A stretch of DNA of 64,000 bases from Symsagittifera roscoffensis (taxonomy: Eukaryota > Xenacoelomorpha > Acoela > Convolutidae), in NCBI RefSeq assembly GCF_963678635.1, contig NC_087062.1, positions 63,459,253 through 63,523,252 of the forward strand, written 5' to 3'. A program made the translations under genes and the position numbers. Numbering within the stretch: position 1 is the first letter of the stretch; every line of letters begins with the position of its first letter. Below, piece after piece: positions 42,323 to 53,694 of the stretch. The notes beneath the pieces are model-generated. The model was not told the DNA's origin. It saw only the letters and a list, made by a program, of their open reading frames with translations, and ran no database searches.

Positions 42323-43227
42323 CTAACCATTTAATATGGTTGATTTATACATTTTACAATTCAATTTTGAACAATACATTCTTTTAGTAATTGAAATTTT
42401 ACCCAATTGTTAACTGAATAGCAGTAATTCGAGAAGTTAAGCTTTTTATCAAAGTGAGAAAAAAAGTACAAAATCGATCTATGGGGGGATATCACCATAC
42501 CAGCTACTGTTGCCTCCTTTCAGTACAATTTCCGGACGGGTTTCGAAACGCCGCCTTTCGGCTGAGAGTCGAGCGCCATGCGTTTTCCTCTACTCGGACC
42601 CCAAGAAATTTTGTTCCACTTCAATTTTATAGTAACAAGTTAGGTACACGTCTTAGAAATGGTTGCAGCAAAATTAATGGGCACTTTTGGCTTTCATCAG
42701 TGTTCTCGTTTTTCAAGATCTTTAGCCACATCAACCTTTTAGCTCTTTCAACCTTTCTATCAAATCAAAGTTTTTGTCATAGATTTCAGACGTTTATTTT
42801 TCAGTCTCTTGTAGACACGGAAAATGGAAATGTCAAAATTTTCAAGCCAATTTCATCATTTTAGAGTTTTCAGTGTTCCATAATTTTTCTTTGTTTTTAC
42901 CTTCAATTGGCTGAACGAAATTTTTCATTCTTATTTTGGTCAAATTGATTATTAATTTTTGCCTAAATAGAGGTGGCGGCCGCCGCACTTGACGAATTTT
43001 GCTTTCTTCGAGATTCAGTAATAAAACATGCATTTTTGAAGGAAATCGTTCACCGCAGCCAACAGTTAAGCTACGCTGCCAAAATCTTGTGCTTTTCTAT
43101 ATACCATATAGTTTGGTCGCATATAATAGGTATATAACGTCATTTTACATGTAAACAAACCAATACCCCCAAACTTTAGAAGGGAAAACATGCACCGACC
43201 AAAACCTAATTCCATTCCCGTTTCCAA
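42323..43227. other. Polinton right non-coding end
   Basis: 0.9 kb between the protease and the right inverted repeat. A 136-codon plus-strand frame at 42454-42864 is present but shows no domain and begins at a poor context. A GC-richer patch lies at 42530-42600. Probably non-coding. Confidence 0.5.
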
Positions 43228-43484
43228 AACGTTCAGTGGGAATACTCAATAATATACCGAAGTTTTACATGAGGACTATTAGGTATAAAATTATTTATGG
43301 TGACAATTAGGATTATTACATAGTGACCATTAGGTATAAAATTATACATGGTGACAATTAGGATTATTACATGGTGACCATTGCTGATCATTTAATACAT
43401 GGTGACCATTATGATTTATACCTAATGGTCATCCATGTATGACAACCCCCCCCCCCGATCCTAACGCACTATATGCATACTACT
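43228..43484 (-). repeat. Polinton right terminal inverted repeat (257 bp)
   Basis: Reverse complement of 24715-24921, including the 12-base C run and the terminal ...ATGCATACTACT. It contains one more internal copy of the short TAGGATTATTACATAGTGACC-type unit than the left end, which accounts for the 50 bp length difference. Confidence 0.95.
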
Positions 43485-43490
43485 CATATG
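43485..43490. repeat. Polinton target site duplication, right
   Basis: CATATG directly after the right terminus, identical to 24709-24714. Confidence 0.95.
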
Positions 43491-43869
43491 TAATCTAACA
43501 CAACAATATGGAATCTACACTATAGAATTCAGCACACCAAATACATCCCATCGTAAATATGTAATTCAAACAGACGACATTGAATTAAAATTTTCAAAAG
43601 TATTCAGAGAATATATCAAAAGCATACAATATCATAATTCACAAAAAGCAAACTCCATATTCACTAACGAAGTTTTTGCAATAATATATAGTTATAAATC
43701 TATATTAGAAAAAACAGAAGTTCAAAGTATATCACCAACTGAAACATCCAGACATACAAAAGTTCGAAATGAAATCACAGTATTTTCAACATTTCTACAT
43801 ATAATTCGCGAAAATTTCACTAAAGAAGATGTTTCACAACACACTAAACATGATTTCAAAAGATTTTAG
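43491..43869 (+). pseudogene. Retroelement ORF 2, 3' part, after the Polinton
   Basis: Continues the frame of 24509-24714 for about 125 codons to TAG at 43867. Polar, with Ile/Tyr/Ser-rich segments and no recognised domain. Just before that stop another frame opens (ILAWFIIDYFTHNLDLISQ to 44051) with similar composition, so a one-base indel in the CAAAAG run near 43857 may have cut the original ORF. Confidence 0.55.
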
Positions 43870-44550
43870 CATGGTTTATAATAGATTATTTCACCCACAA
43901 TTTAGATTTAATTTCACAAGCAAGAAAAAATTTTAGACCTCAAAATACAAATGACGAAACTGTTCTTTCAGAACAATCAGACTACGTTTGGGTGCCTGAA
44001 TGGTCTCATCATGCATTTCTATCCCACAAGCTATCTCAAGTCAAGCAATAAGTACAATATCTTATCACAGAGATTATGTAAAAGTAATACAATTAACCAT
44101 TGATGCAACACCATTGAATTATAACACATTTTTACCTGATACACGAAATAACAGTTTAAATTCGACCGTCATACATAATGAAAACCTTAATGGAACCAGA
44201 AATCTTACACAACAAGATATTCAAACACCATCACATTTCATAAATGAAGAAATCGTCCAAACAACAACAACAACTACACAACAAAGTATTTCACCAATAC
44301 ACCCCAATCTAACAACACCAAGAAATACAAATACATCACCAACACAAGTAACCTTACAATCAACCGTTAAACCTTCGGTTGCTCCAAAATATTCACAAAT
44401 GGACTTTCAAACGTATAGACCAATGACAATACCGTCAAATACACGAAAACCATTCACAAGAAATACCTTTGCAGAACACAATTATAATTATGCTCACAAA
44501 CCAAGAACAAACCAACCTCCCCGAAAAAACACACAAAATTTAAATCACGT
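43870..44550 (+). pseudogene. Retroelement pre-gag region, frames broken
   Basis: Two overlapping open stretches: one to 44051 in the frame following the ORF 2 break, and one from about 44000 in another frame that runs to 44806. The second begins with a hydrophobic patch and becomes Thr/Pro/Asn-rich (NEEIVQTTTTTTQQSISP). Such linker composition is common between matrix-like and capsid parts of gag. No domain recognised. Confidence 0.4.
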
Positions 44551-46941
44551 ATGTTCCCATTATTGGAATCTCCCGAAAATATCGACCAATTCAGTAAATT
44601 TTCCACAGATAATCCACAATTTACACAGGTTTATAGTGAAAATTACCCATTCTTTCAACAAAATAAAAATAACCAACATACACCATATAATACAAACTAT
44701 TTATCATCTGATGAAGATGATTATCACCAACCAGATATTTTTGCACCATATACTAAAGAATATCGCACACAGAGACTGCGACAATCTCAACCATCTCAAA
44801 ATATGAAAATTTACCCACAAAACCCAACACATATACAAAACCCACAACAAATGCATATACCAAACCCATTTAATACACAGTCTATTCAACCAATACAGCC
44901 ACAAAACCCAATGTTTATGCATTCTTATCAACCAACTCAAATGCAAAATGAAATACCGCTTCCATATTACCTTTAGCAACACGAAATAACAAAAAATCAA
45001 CTTTCAAATTTTTCACAAATGCCAAATGCCGCAGAATCACTACAGATGACAATGAATCCATACCTCATGGGTGGATGATCAATAACATCCAATAAATCAC
45101 TGATGGTATTCACAGGAACAGACCCTGAATATTCTGTAGAAGATTATATAAACGCAGTAACAGCAAATTTAATTTTAAATATAGGACCCGAACCAATTAT
45201 TACGCCACTACATCAAAATTGGATACACATTCGCACAGCACAAAAACAAACAACCCTAGATGGCGCAGCTCAAAAATGGTTTTCAGTATTACCCATAGAA
45301 ATAAAATCAGACTGGAAAAGATTCACACAAGAATTTTCAAAAATGTTTGACTCTGAAAGAAACAAACAACACCAAAAAGTTTTATGTTATGAAATTCGCA
45401 GATTACCAAATGAAACAATTAAACAACTAGCAGTACGTATCGAAACACTAGTTCGAAAAGCATATTCACTTAATACACATGACTAAAAAAACACAAAAAT
45501 GACAGAAATTTTAATGATGACCTTAACACCTCAATTAAGGAAAATAGCGATAAAAAAGAGAGCATCTCATCCTTCCTCAATTCGAGAACCAGACTTAGAT
45601 TTTCGAAAATTAGTAGATAAACTAGAACAAGCAGAAATCACAATGAAACTCGAGGAAACAGAAAATCTAAAACTACAATATGTTAATCGAATTGAAACAA
45701 ACACTACACATATAAATAACATACAGGAATCAGACACAGACCTGATTGAAAAAATCACTGAAATACTAAATATCTACGAAAAACATCCAAACTTTAAAGG
45801 CAAACCATCTTTCAAAAAGTGGTGTAATTATTGCCGACGATACGGACACAGTATTTCCGAATGTAGACAAAAACAACAAGACAATCAGAATAAAGCTCAA
45901 AAGCATAAAGAACCAAATAAATCGTTCTATCAATACATGAAAAAAGACCAAAATCTGCCAAACAAAAATATATATAGTAATAACAGTTCAGGAAAACCAC
46001 TTCCGAACAACACAAATTACACAAGGAATCAATCACCATATAACTCAAGTTATAGAGGTAGATCACCCGAACAAAGAAATACACGAAATTCCTCACAAAA
46101 TAGATATAATCGATTGAATAGCCAAAATAACCAAAATAACTATTCACGATCAAATTCCAATACAACACAATTTGTTTCTGGATCCAGTTCCCAATTAAAC
46201 CCAAGGAATAGACACTATTCCAATAATCAATCACGAAACTCATCATACAACAGAAATAGAAACTATTCACATAATAGAAATACAAGTTATTTAAACAATC
46301 GAAATCAGAATTACCCGAACAATCGATCTAGAAATAATTCATATAATAGAACAAACTATCACAGATCAAACGATAATTATCAAAACAGATCACGAAATAA
46401 TTCACAAAATCGAAACTCAAGTTACAATAATCGATACAGAAACTATTCCCAGTCACCACGCAGGAATAATAACCATTACCATGATTGTAAAAATCGATAC
46501 AGAAGTAGCACACCAAAACATCAAAAACACATTAATCAAGTGCAGACAAATGAAGAAACAACACCAGACCCCCCAGGTATTGATGACACAGGAAGTAACG
46601 AACTACAACTAAATCATATAAATTGTGAATCGTCAGATACAGAAAGTGATACAGATAATACCATCTCCGTAAATATGATAACAGTCGAAAACGACTATGA
46701 ACCTATCATATATGAACAACCTTTTACTTCACATATATATGAAAATCAATTGGAAATCCTTCACAATTACTATATTGGACCCAGTGATACTACACAAACT
46801 ACACAAGAAGTAAACGAAATTAACACGGTAATAAAACCCGATGAAAAATATGAAACACAATGGCCAAACACAAAACATATTTATCAAAATATACAAAAAG
46901 AACAACCCAGAGAAAATATTTGGACAATTCCATTTCTTTAA
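44551..46941 (+). pseudogene. Retroelement gag (capsid and nucleocapsid), with in-frame stops
   Basis: One frame runs from 44551 through gag, interrupted by TAG (44974), TGA (45076) and TAA (45484) but no frameshift. About 45100-45490 encodes a retrotransposon gag capsid-like domain (AAQKWFSVLPIEIKSDWKRF, then TQEFSKMF). The nucleocapsid has one zinc knuckle CNYCRRYGHSISEC (CX2CX4HX4C). A very long low-complexity region rich in Asn, Ser, Arg and Tyr follows (46000-46490), then an acidic tail. Gag would package the RNA. The stop at 46939 separates it from the protease in the same frame. Confidence 0.72.
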
Positions 46942-47445
46942 GAAAGCCCAAGAAACAAAGAATTTCAACCACCAGATCTTGAAATTGATTTTTAAATTGA
47001 TTCAGGAGCAGAATCAAATATAATTAATAATTCCACATGGAATGAAATCAAAACATTACATCCAAAATTAACGCCTCTTGAAACCTCTAGTAAACTAGCA
47101 ACAGCACAAGGATCAACATTAGTAAATTATGGAAAAATCCAATTATTCCTTCTCCCCACGAGAACAATGAAACAAAACAAAATTTTAAACAAACCGTTTA
47201 AACAAATATTTCATATTACTGATATTAAGCACAATATCATTGGCATACCATTTATATCTAAATATAAACCAACAATCAACATCTTAAATAGTAAAATACT
47301 AATCAAAGATAAGTACACAAAAACAAAAATTACAGCCCTAACATTCTTCCAAAGAATAAACAAACAACCACCATTCTTCAAATTTTTTCCCAATTTACAA
47401 TCAACAACGGAAACACCTGAAACCACTATCAGGAAATATATATAA
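46942..47445 (+). pseudogene. Retroelement aspartic protease
   Basis: Same frame as gag. The active site reads DSGAESNI at about 46999, in the usual (L)IDSGA.S.(I/F)(I/V) context, with a TAA at 46993 immediately before it. Downstream IIGIPFISKYKPTIN fits the (I/V)(I/L)G..(F)L..(H/Y)...I second motif of retroviral-type proteases. It ends within a TATATA run, after which pol continues in another frame. Inactive in this copy. Confidence 0.68.
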
Positions 47446-49440
47446 TTTTTCAATAAAACAAGTTCACCAGTATAATAAAAGTCAAAATAAACACAAACTT
47501 TTTATGTCAGACTTCGAATTTAAACCTATTCACAAATTTTTCAAAATTACGATCTCATCCATAAAATATTCGAAAAACACGAATTCCGACATCATTTCGT
47601 TACACGTGTATAACAATACACCATATCAAGTAACATTACCCTGAGGACTTTTAGGATATTGTGAAACAAATGCTACAATTTCACCTATAAATGAAGTAGC
47701 CTACCGCGTTAATAATATACTCCAATTATTAGATATTTGTCAATCCACAATTCTTGACGAAGAATTATCCATATATAATATAATAAGTAATGAAAAAAGA
47801 AACACATATTACTTCACAAAAACACCATATTTTAAACCAACATTCAATATAACAAATTACACAAAAGAACAACAAAAATTTTTAACAATGTTTAATTTTG
47901 AACATTCACAAATTACACAAACCGAATTTGATAAATTAGCAAAGCAACTGTTAAAATATTCAACAGTCTACGCAACATCAAATTTTGACGTTGGAAAAAT
48001 CAGTTCATCACTGCATCTCCCGTTAAAACCCGACGCATTTTTCAAAAAACAAAGAGCCAGTAAAGTACCAATTCACTTACACGACAAAGTAAACAGATTA
48101 CTTGACATCTTAGAACAATACAAAATTATCTCACCAGTAAATAAGGAAGAACAACCAAAAGGTAACACCTTTATTAACCCTGTTATCATTCTAGCAAAAG
48201 GCGAATCACTAAAAATAGTTTTAGACGCTAGATATCTCAATTCACTAATTGATGAATCAAGTGTAATTGGCCTATTGAACCAATACAAGTTATCTTGACA
48301 AAGATAAATGGAAAATACTTCACAACAGCAGATATGAATAGTGCATACAACCAAATGCCACTAGATGAACAATCACGACGTTTAACACAATTTGTTATTG
48401 GAAATCAACAATATGAATTTAATCGCTTATTCTATGGAATATCCATAGGACCAGCAGCTTTTTCAGCTTTATGAGTAAAATTTTTAGATCACTAATACTC
48501 AAGAAAAATGCAATCACCTATTTAGACGATGTTTTTATGCAATCACAAACCAAAGAAGAAATGTTTACAGTTTTAGAACAGTATCATAAAATACTTCAGA
48601 ACGAAAATCTGAAGGCCGCTCCCGATAAATCACACGTCTTTCTAACACGAGTTAAATTTTTAGGACATAATACTGAACGAAACACTATCACTCCATTAAA
48701 ATCACGCCTTGATGCTATTCAAAAACTTCAGCCACCAACAAACAAAAAGAAAATCCAAGAATTCCTTGGAATGTTAAATTTCTTAAGTAAATATGTTTAT
48801 AAAATGCAATTATACTTAAGACCCTTCTATAATATTCTCAGACAACAAAATAACTTTGAATGGACCACTGAACATCAAACACGATTTGAAGAAATTAAAA
48901 AACTTTTAACTGAACAAATTTCAAATACAATTCCAGATCCAAATCAACCATTCTATGCAATGTGCGATGCTTCAAATTTTGGCATCGGCGCAGCATTGCT
49001 ACAATCACATAGTGGTACAAATAAAATGAACCTTATATCAGCAAATTCACGATTATTCACTCAAGCAGAGCTACGACTCTCAACTCTAATGAGAGAATGT
49101 ACAGCTATAATTTATACACTTGCAGAATATGAATTTCTGATACTTGGATCAAAACACCCAACAGTTCTATTCACAGATCATAAACCAATTGTTTTTCTCT
49201 TTAAACAAAAATCAAATCCAAATCATAGAGTTTATAGATTTCAATTAATTCTAATGAAATTTCCAAACTTACATATAGTTTTGACAGCAGGAAAAATCTT
49301 GCGTTACCAGATACATTAAGTCGAAATACGCCACCTGAATTACTCACACGAAAAACTACAGTTGAAATACCAAAAAATACTAAATTTTATCTCGCAAAAG
49401 ATGAAACATAACCCCGACTAGAATGCAAATATGCAGTAAA
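47446..49440 (+). pseudogene. Retroelement reverse transcriptase and RNase H, frameshifted
   Basis: RT spans at least three frames: 47441-48298 (with a TGA near 47642; KIVLDARYLN at ~48220), 48292-48475 (ADMNSAYNQMPLDEQS, first catalytic Asp) and 48471-49319 (TYLDDVFMQ, the YLDD active site; then FLGHNTE and QEFLGMLNFLSKYV). RNase H follows (YAMCDASNFGIGAALLQ, TDHKPIVFLF) and continues after another shift into LPDTLSRN near 49310. The order and motifs are those of Ty3/gypsy pol. All catalytic motifs are visible but the frame is broken. Confidence 0.85.
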
Positions 49441-50026
49441 AACTGACACTGATCAATCACAGATAAATGACCTACAACATTTTCCACTTTACTTAGATTG
49501 CCAAAATAATCACTACGAAGTTGATTTACTAGGAACATCAACGTTCAAACCAATTCCATACTCACAATGGATAAAAAATAACACTCAACAAAAAAGAATA
49601 AAACACCACTCGCATAAAAAAGACCTTTTTCAATTAATTGAAAAAGAAAATTTAACCGATAAAATAAATTTATCAGGACCACAAACAAATGATTCAAAAT
49701 ACACAATAAATCAAGTTTTTGACCTTCATGGCCCACTTGACACAATTCCCCTATCAAAACTAGAAATTGGGAATATTTTTCTCCCCCCAACAGATAAAAT
49801 TACACTTGAACTCTTAAAACAATATCAAAACCTCGACCCAGTAATTAAACAATTAAAATCATGGCACAAATACAAAACTAAGCCCGTAAAAGCAGATACC
49901 ACAATTTTAGGAAATAAAACACTCCTGCGATATTTCCGAAAATTTAATAACACAGCAATTAATGAAAATACAGATCTTTTAGAATGTCAATTAAATGATT
50001 CTAAAGTTCCCTGTTTTCCTTTAAGT
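49441..50026 (+). pseudogene. Retroelement pol linker between RNase H and integrase
   Basis: Largely open sequence encoding a polar region (for example NQVFDLHGPLDTIPLSKLEI) that leads into the integrase zinc-binding domain. No domain of its own recognised. Confidence 0.5.
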
Positions 50027-50893
50027 ATGATATTAATAGCTTTTAACATCTCACATACACAAAATACTAAAGGACACTCAGGATCAGAGAAAACATACTC
50101 AAACTTTACACGAAATTTTTATTTCCCAAATGCACCAATTTGGATAAAAGTATTATGCAATGATTGTATAGTATGTCAATTAAACAAACCTTACCCAAAT
50201 CAAAAACAAATAGCACAAAAACAAGATTTTAAAGGACAAAGTTTACATTTTAACCATCGCATTTCATTCGATACAAAAGGACCAATTTCACCATCCTCTG
50301 AAGGAAACTCCTACATTATGGTAATTGTTGATGCATTTACACATTATGTAGCACTCAAACCAGTACCACATTGTAACGCTTATTATGCCTACACGACGCT
50401 TTATGAACATTGGATAGCTAAATTCGGATTACCCGAAATCTTAGTTACAGACAACGGTACAGAATTCATAAATAATAAAATCATCACACTATGCCACTTA
50501 TATAACATCAAACATAAACCACGTACATCTCATGCACCTTGGACAAACGGTTTAGTCGAAGGTATGAACCGTTCACTACAAGAATATCTCAGATGTATCA
50601 TAAATGGAAATGATACAAAATACACAGAATGGTCAGCAGATGTAAAATTATTTCCCTTAGCATATAATTCACAAATCACGACAACTCTAGGAATGTCACC
50701 ATACGAAATGGTTTTTAATCAAAAGCCACGTAAACCAATTATGTTTACAGCAAATTCCCATAAAAATGCACAAGGTTATTGCCAACCGAATAAAGACTCA
50801 ATTTGTTATAACCTACCTTTACACACACATGATGAAGATCATTTTCATCACCCACAAATTCTTAAATTAGCCTCCGGCACACACACCGAATAG
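50027..50893 (+). pseudogene. Retroelement integrase catalytic region
   Basis: 288 codons. Zinc-binding HHCC elements appear as H...GHSGSEKT and CNDCIVCQ. The core has Asp in ISFDTKGPI, Asp in VTDNGTEFI and Glu in NGLVEGMNRSL, the DDE triad of gypsy/retroviral integrases. It continues past a stop at 50893 into the C-terminal module. The N-terminal part lies in the preceding open stretch, so the reported start codon is not a real start. Confidence 0.85.
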
Positions 50894-50945
50894 ATTTTAA
50901 ATAGAGATAAAAAACAATGAAATTTACCAAAAAGTAACAAAGAAA

Positions 50946-51407
50946 TTGTTACAAAGGCAAAATATTAACGACCAAATTAATTCACGCTTTACACCAGCCA
51001 CAGATTTAAAAATCGGAACATTTGTCTTAATACCTAACTTTAATACACAAAAAGGAATTTCTATAAAAATACAACCCCTTCGAAAAGGACCATACCAAAT
51101 AATTGCCAAACCCACTGACGTAACGTATAAACTCACAGACTCGAATCAAAAGGAAATTGTTCAACATCGCAACAATCTATTGCCCTACTACCCAAAAGAG
51201 TACGCGCTACGCGAATTAACTCAATTATATTTTTTCACAGGTTTAAAAGTTATTCAAAATCATTCACATACAGAAAAAGAAATGGATGGACAACACAACG
51301 TTCATCATGAAAAACAAAATCAAAAACAAACCACAAATCAAAACAATACAAAAACGCCAGACCCAAAAATACCTCAAAAAGAAAGAAAAAATAGGAAAAT
51401 GATTTAA
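50946..51407 (+). pseudogene. Retroelement integrase C terminus (GPY/F-like)
   Basis: Encodes DLKIGTFVLIPNFNTQ, then PLRKGPYQIIAKPTDVTYKL, the GPY/F module of gypsy and retroviral integrases. A polar tail rich in Gln, Asn and Lys follows. It is separated from the catalytic region by a short broken stretch. Marks the end of pol. Confidence 0.75.
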
Positions 51408-52168
51408 AAATTCTACCACAAGAACAAGTAGAAAAATCAGAACATAGAGAATCATTACGACTTAGAAATCAACCAGGTAAAAACTACAAAACATTCATCC
51501 CACAACCTAAAATATTAAAGAAAGTTGAATTTCAAAAACAACTTTAATTTTAAAATTAATAATCTTTGCACCTCTGGATAATTTTGAACTTTCATTTTTC
51601 AAAACAACATGCTGACAAACACGCAACAATTCTAGTTCAGATTCAGCCAATCGGATTCACTTAAATCCGTCACCTTCTATATCTCTAACACCAACCTATT
51701 AGCCGAATAATATTAAACTCCAGGCATATCTATAACTATAACTTTACAACCTCCAGGTCAAAAATAAGCAACCCGCTAAAACTTGACAACTAAAATAAAT
51801 ACCACCATAATATCACAACCCTCCCTTATCTAATAACGCAAAGATCAACAATATTTTCCCAACTCAGACCTCAAAAACCCTCCAACCAAAAATGGTAAAT
51901 TAGCCTAAAGTAAAAAAGGACCACATTCATTTGGCCTAAAGTACAAATATCTCAAAAATACCCCAGATCACCCGACAAATAAAAATAAAGCAAAGAAGAC
52001 CTCCCGAACACTATAATATTAGCCCCCAACAACTTTTCACAAAACTCAACCCACTTGTCAAAAAATCAATAAATAACTCGACCACACTTGAATCTCGCCT
52101 CAAACAACAAAAAATATTCGACAAAGAAATCATTTCTTAAATGCTCTTCTCTCGATTAGTCAATATCT
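51408..52168. other. Retroelement region between pol and env
   Basis: A/C-rich sequence with numerous stops. No ORF over 60 codons stands out. Confidence 0.4.
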
Positions 52169-52570
52169 TTGAAAATAATTTTAAAAATTCTAATAAACTT
52201 TTTCATACTACTCAAACTTTTATTTATATTTCTATTTGATACTTTTGAAGCTTTTATAACCATTTTAATAATTTTTTGCAACATTTTTTTTTTAATTTTC
52301 TACTCCCTATTTGAAATATATCTCCAACTTTCCCAAATCATTGATCATATTCACAGGTACGATAATCCAAAGTCTATTTAAATGATACGAACAATTTTTA
52401 GTAGAACAGATATTTTTTTACTATTTGTAATTTTCATAACATTTTTATCATCCCTAATACTGACAATGTGCAAATGTATAAAAAAGGCAATAGTCACATT
52501 CGCCTTAGCAACAATCCTTTTAATTCTTTTCATTGAAGAATACTACAATAAACACAAATTTTCCCACTAG
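52169..52570 (+). CDS. Two adjacent short hydrophobic ORFs in the retroelement
   Basis: 52169-52381 (70 residues, MKIILKILINFFILLKLLFI...) and 52382-52570 (62 residues, ...FVIFITFLSSLILTMCKCIK...) directly abut in different frames relative to their stops. Each is almost wholly hydrophobic with one or two likely membrane spans. They may be small membrane proteins (viroporin-like in layout) or remnants of one protein. No homology recognised. Confidence 0.35.
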
Positions 52571-53694
52571 AAAAAATCAATCAGAACACTTTCAAAAATT
52601 GCTAACCAACAATCACAAAATCAGTCTTCACCGACATCATACCAAGAAAATCCAACAATACCTACAACTACCCAAAACCCCCAAACATCCACACGAATTT
52701 CTTTCCAACATAATCCATACACTTTTGAAGAACGACACGCCCGCTTATCCGAACCATTAGATCCAGTTCAGCGACAGGCACCCCTAAGTGAACCAACATA
52801 TAACTTGTACCCCACATTACCACAAGAATTAAGTAGAATAAGAAACATTAGTCTAAAACCAAAATACAGTTGAAATAAATAGACAAATTATACATCCACG
52901 ACGAAACAGAAGTTTTCAAACCCCTAGAGCCCTTTTTGATATACCCCAATCACCAACACCAACTACTTCAGAAAACCCAAATAGTACAGTACCAGAAACT
53001 CCCCCACTCCTTTCACAACGTAGCACCTCAAGTATACCCTCAGATTACTTAGGTTCAACACCAACATCTGAACAAATACGTGAAAATCCCTTTAACCCCC
53101 CCCCCCCAATCCCACAACACGACTACCATATTGGACAACGCACTCATAAACACAAGGTGAACCAAACTTAATAAACGACCCAATAGATATTTCTACGAAT
53201 ACAACATCATCATCACTACCAGTAAAATTATCACTACCGTCAACACCATCATTAAGCCAGATTTCACCGACGCTTTTCCCTTTAAATTTTCCAAATAACC
53301 TCGACGCTAGATATCGAGAACAATCATCAACAAATATCAATTTAAATTAGATTGGAACACATTCATAGCATCCCCCACCATTATTTGGACAACATCAAGA
53401 AAATAACCGACTCCACAGTTGGGTACTCAATAGACTACAATATAGACAAGATATCCACGAAGATATTCGTGAACACAATATTCAAATACTCCAACAAAAT
53501 AGTCTCCAATTGAAATTCGAAATCACGATCAAACTTAATAATATCGTTCAACATCCTTACCCATTAAATCCACCAAATATAACAGCTCAATCGCTACCAC
53601 CACCATTTATAACAACTAAAGTAATATATAAATACGATCGATATACCAAAAACACAATTGGTTATATAACATTATACTCAGGATTATCATACAC
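52571..53694 (+). other. Retroelement region, broken Pro/Ser/Thr-rich frames
   Basis: Open stretches encode Pro, Ser, Thr and Asn-rich peptides with no recognised domain. A C run lies at 53099-53108. Possibly decayed coding sequence of a linker-rich protein upstream of the envelope-like gene. Confidence 0.35.

Larger units (their letters stand above)
24715..43484. mobile_element. Complete Polinton/Maverick DNA transposon
   Basis: 18,770 bp bounded by inverted repeats beginning AG and by a 6 bp duplication. It encodes the full core set: protein-primed DNA polymerase B, retroviral-type integrase, A32-type packaging ATPase, adenain-like protease, major and minor capsid proteins, plus small conserved proteins. 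DNA polymerase and one other gene face left and the rest face right in a tight series with short overlaps. Coding capacity is almost intact and both target duplications match exactly, so the insertion is recent. Polintons are self-synthesising transposons related to adenoviruses and virophages and may form virions. Confidence 0.97.

Noticed and set aside
42454-42864. 136-codon plus-strand frame near the Polinton right end
   Set aside because: No recognisable protein, poor context and beyond the last conserved gene; kept as non-coding.
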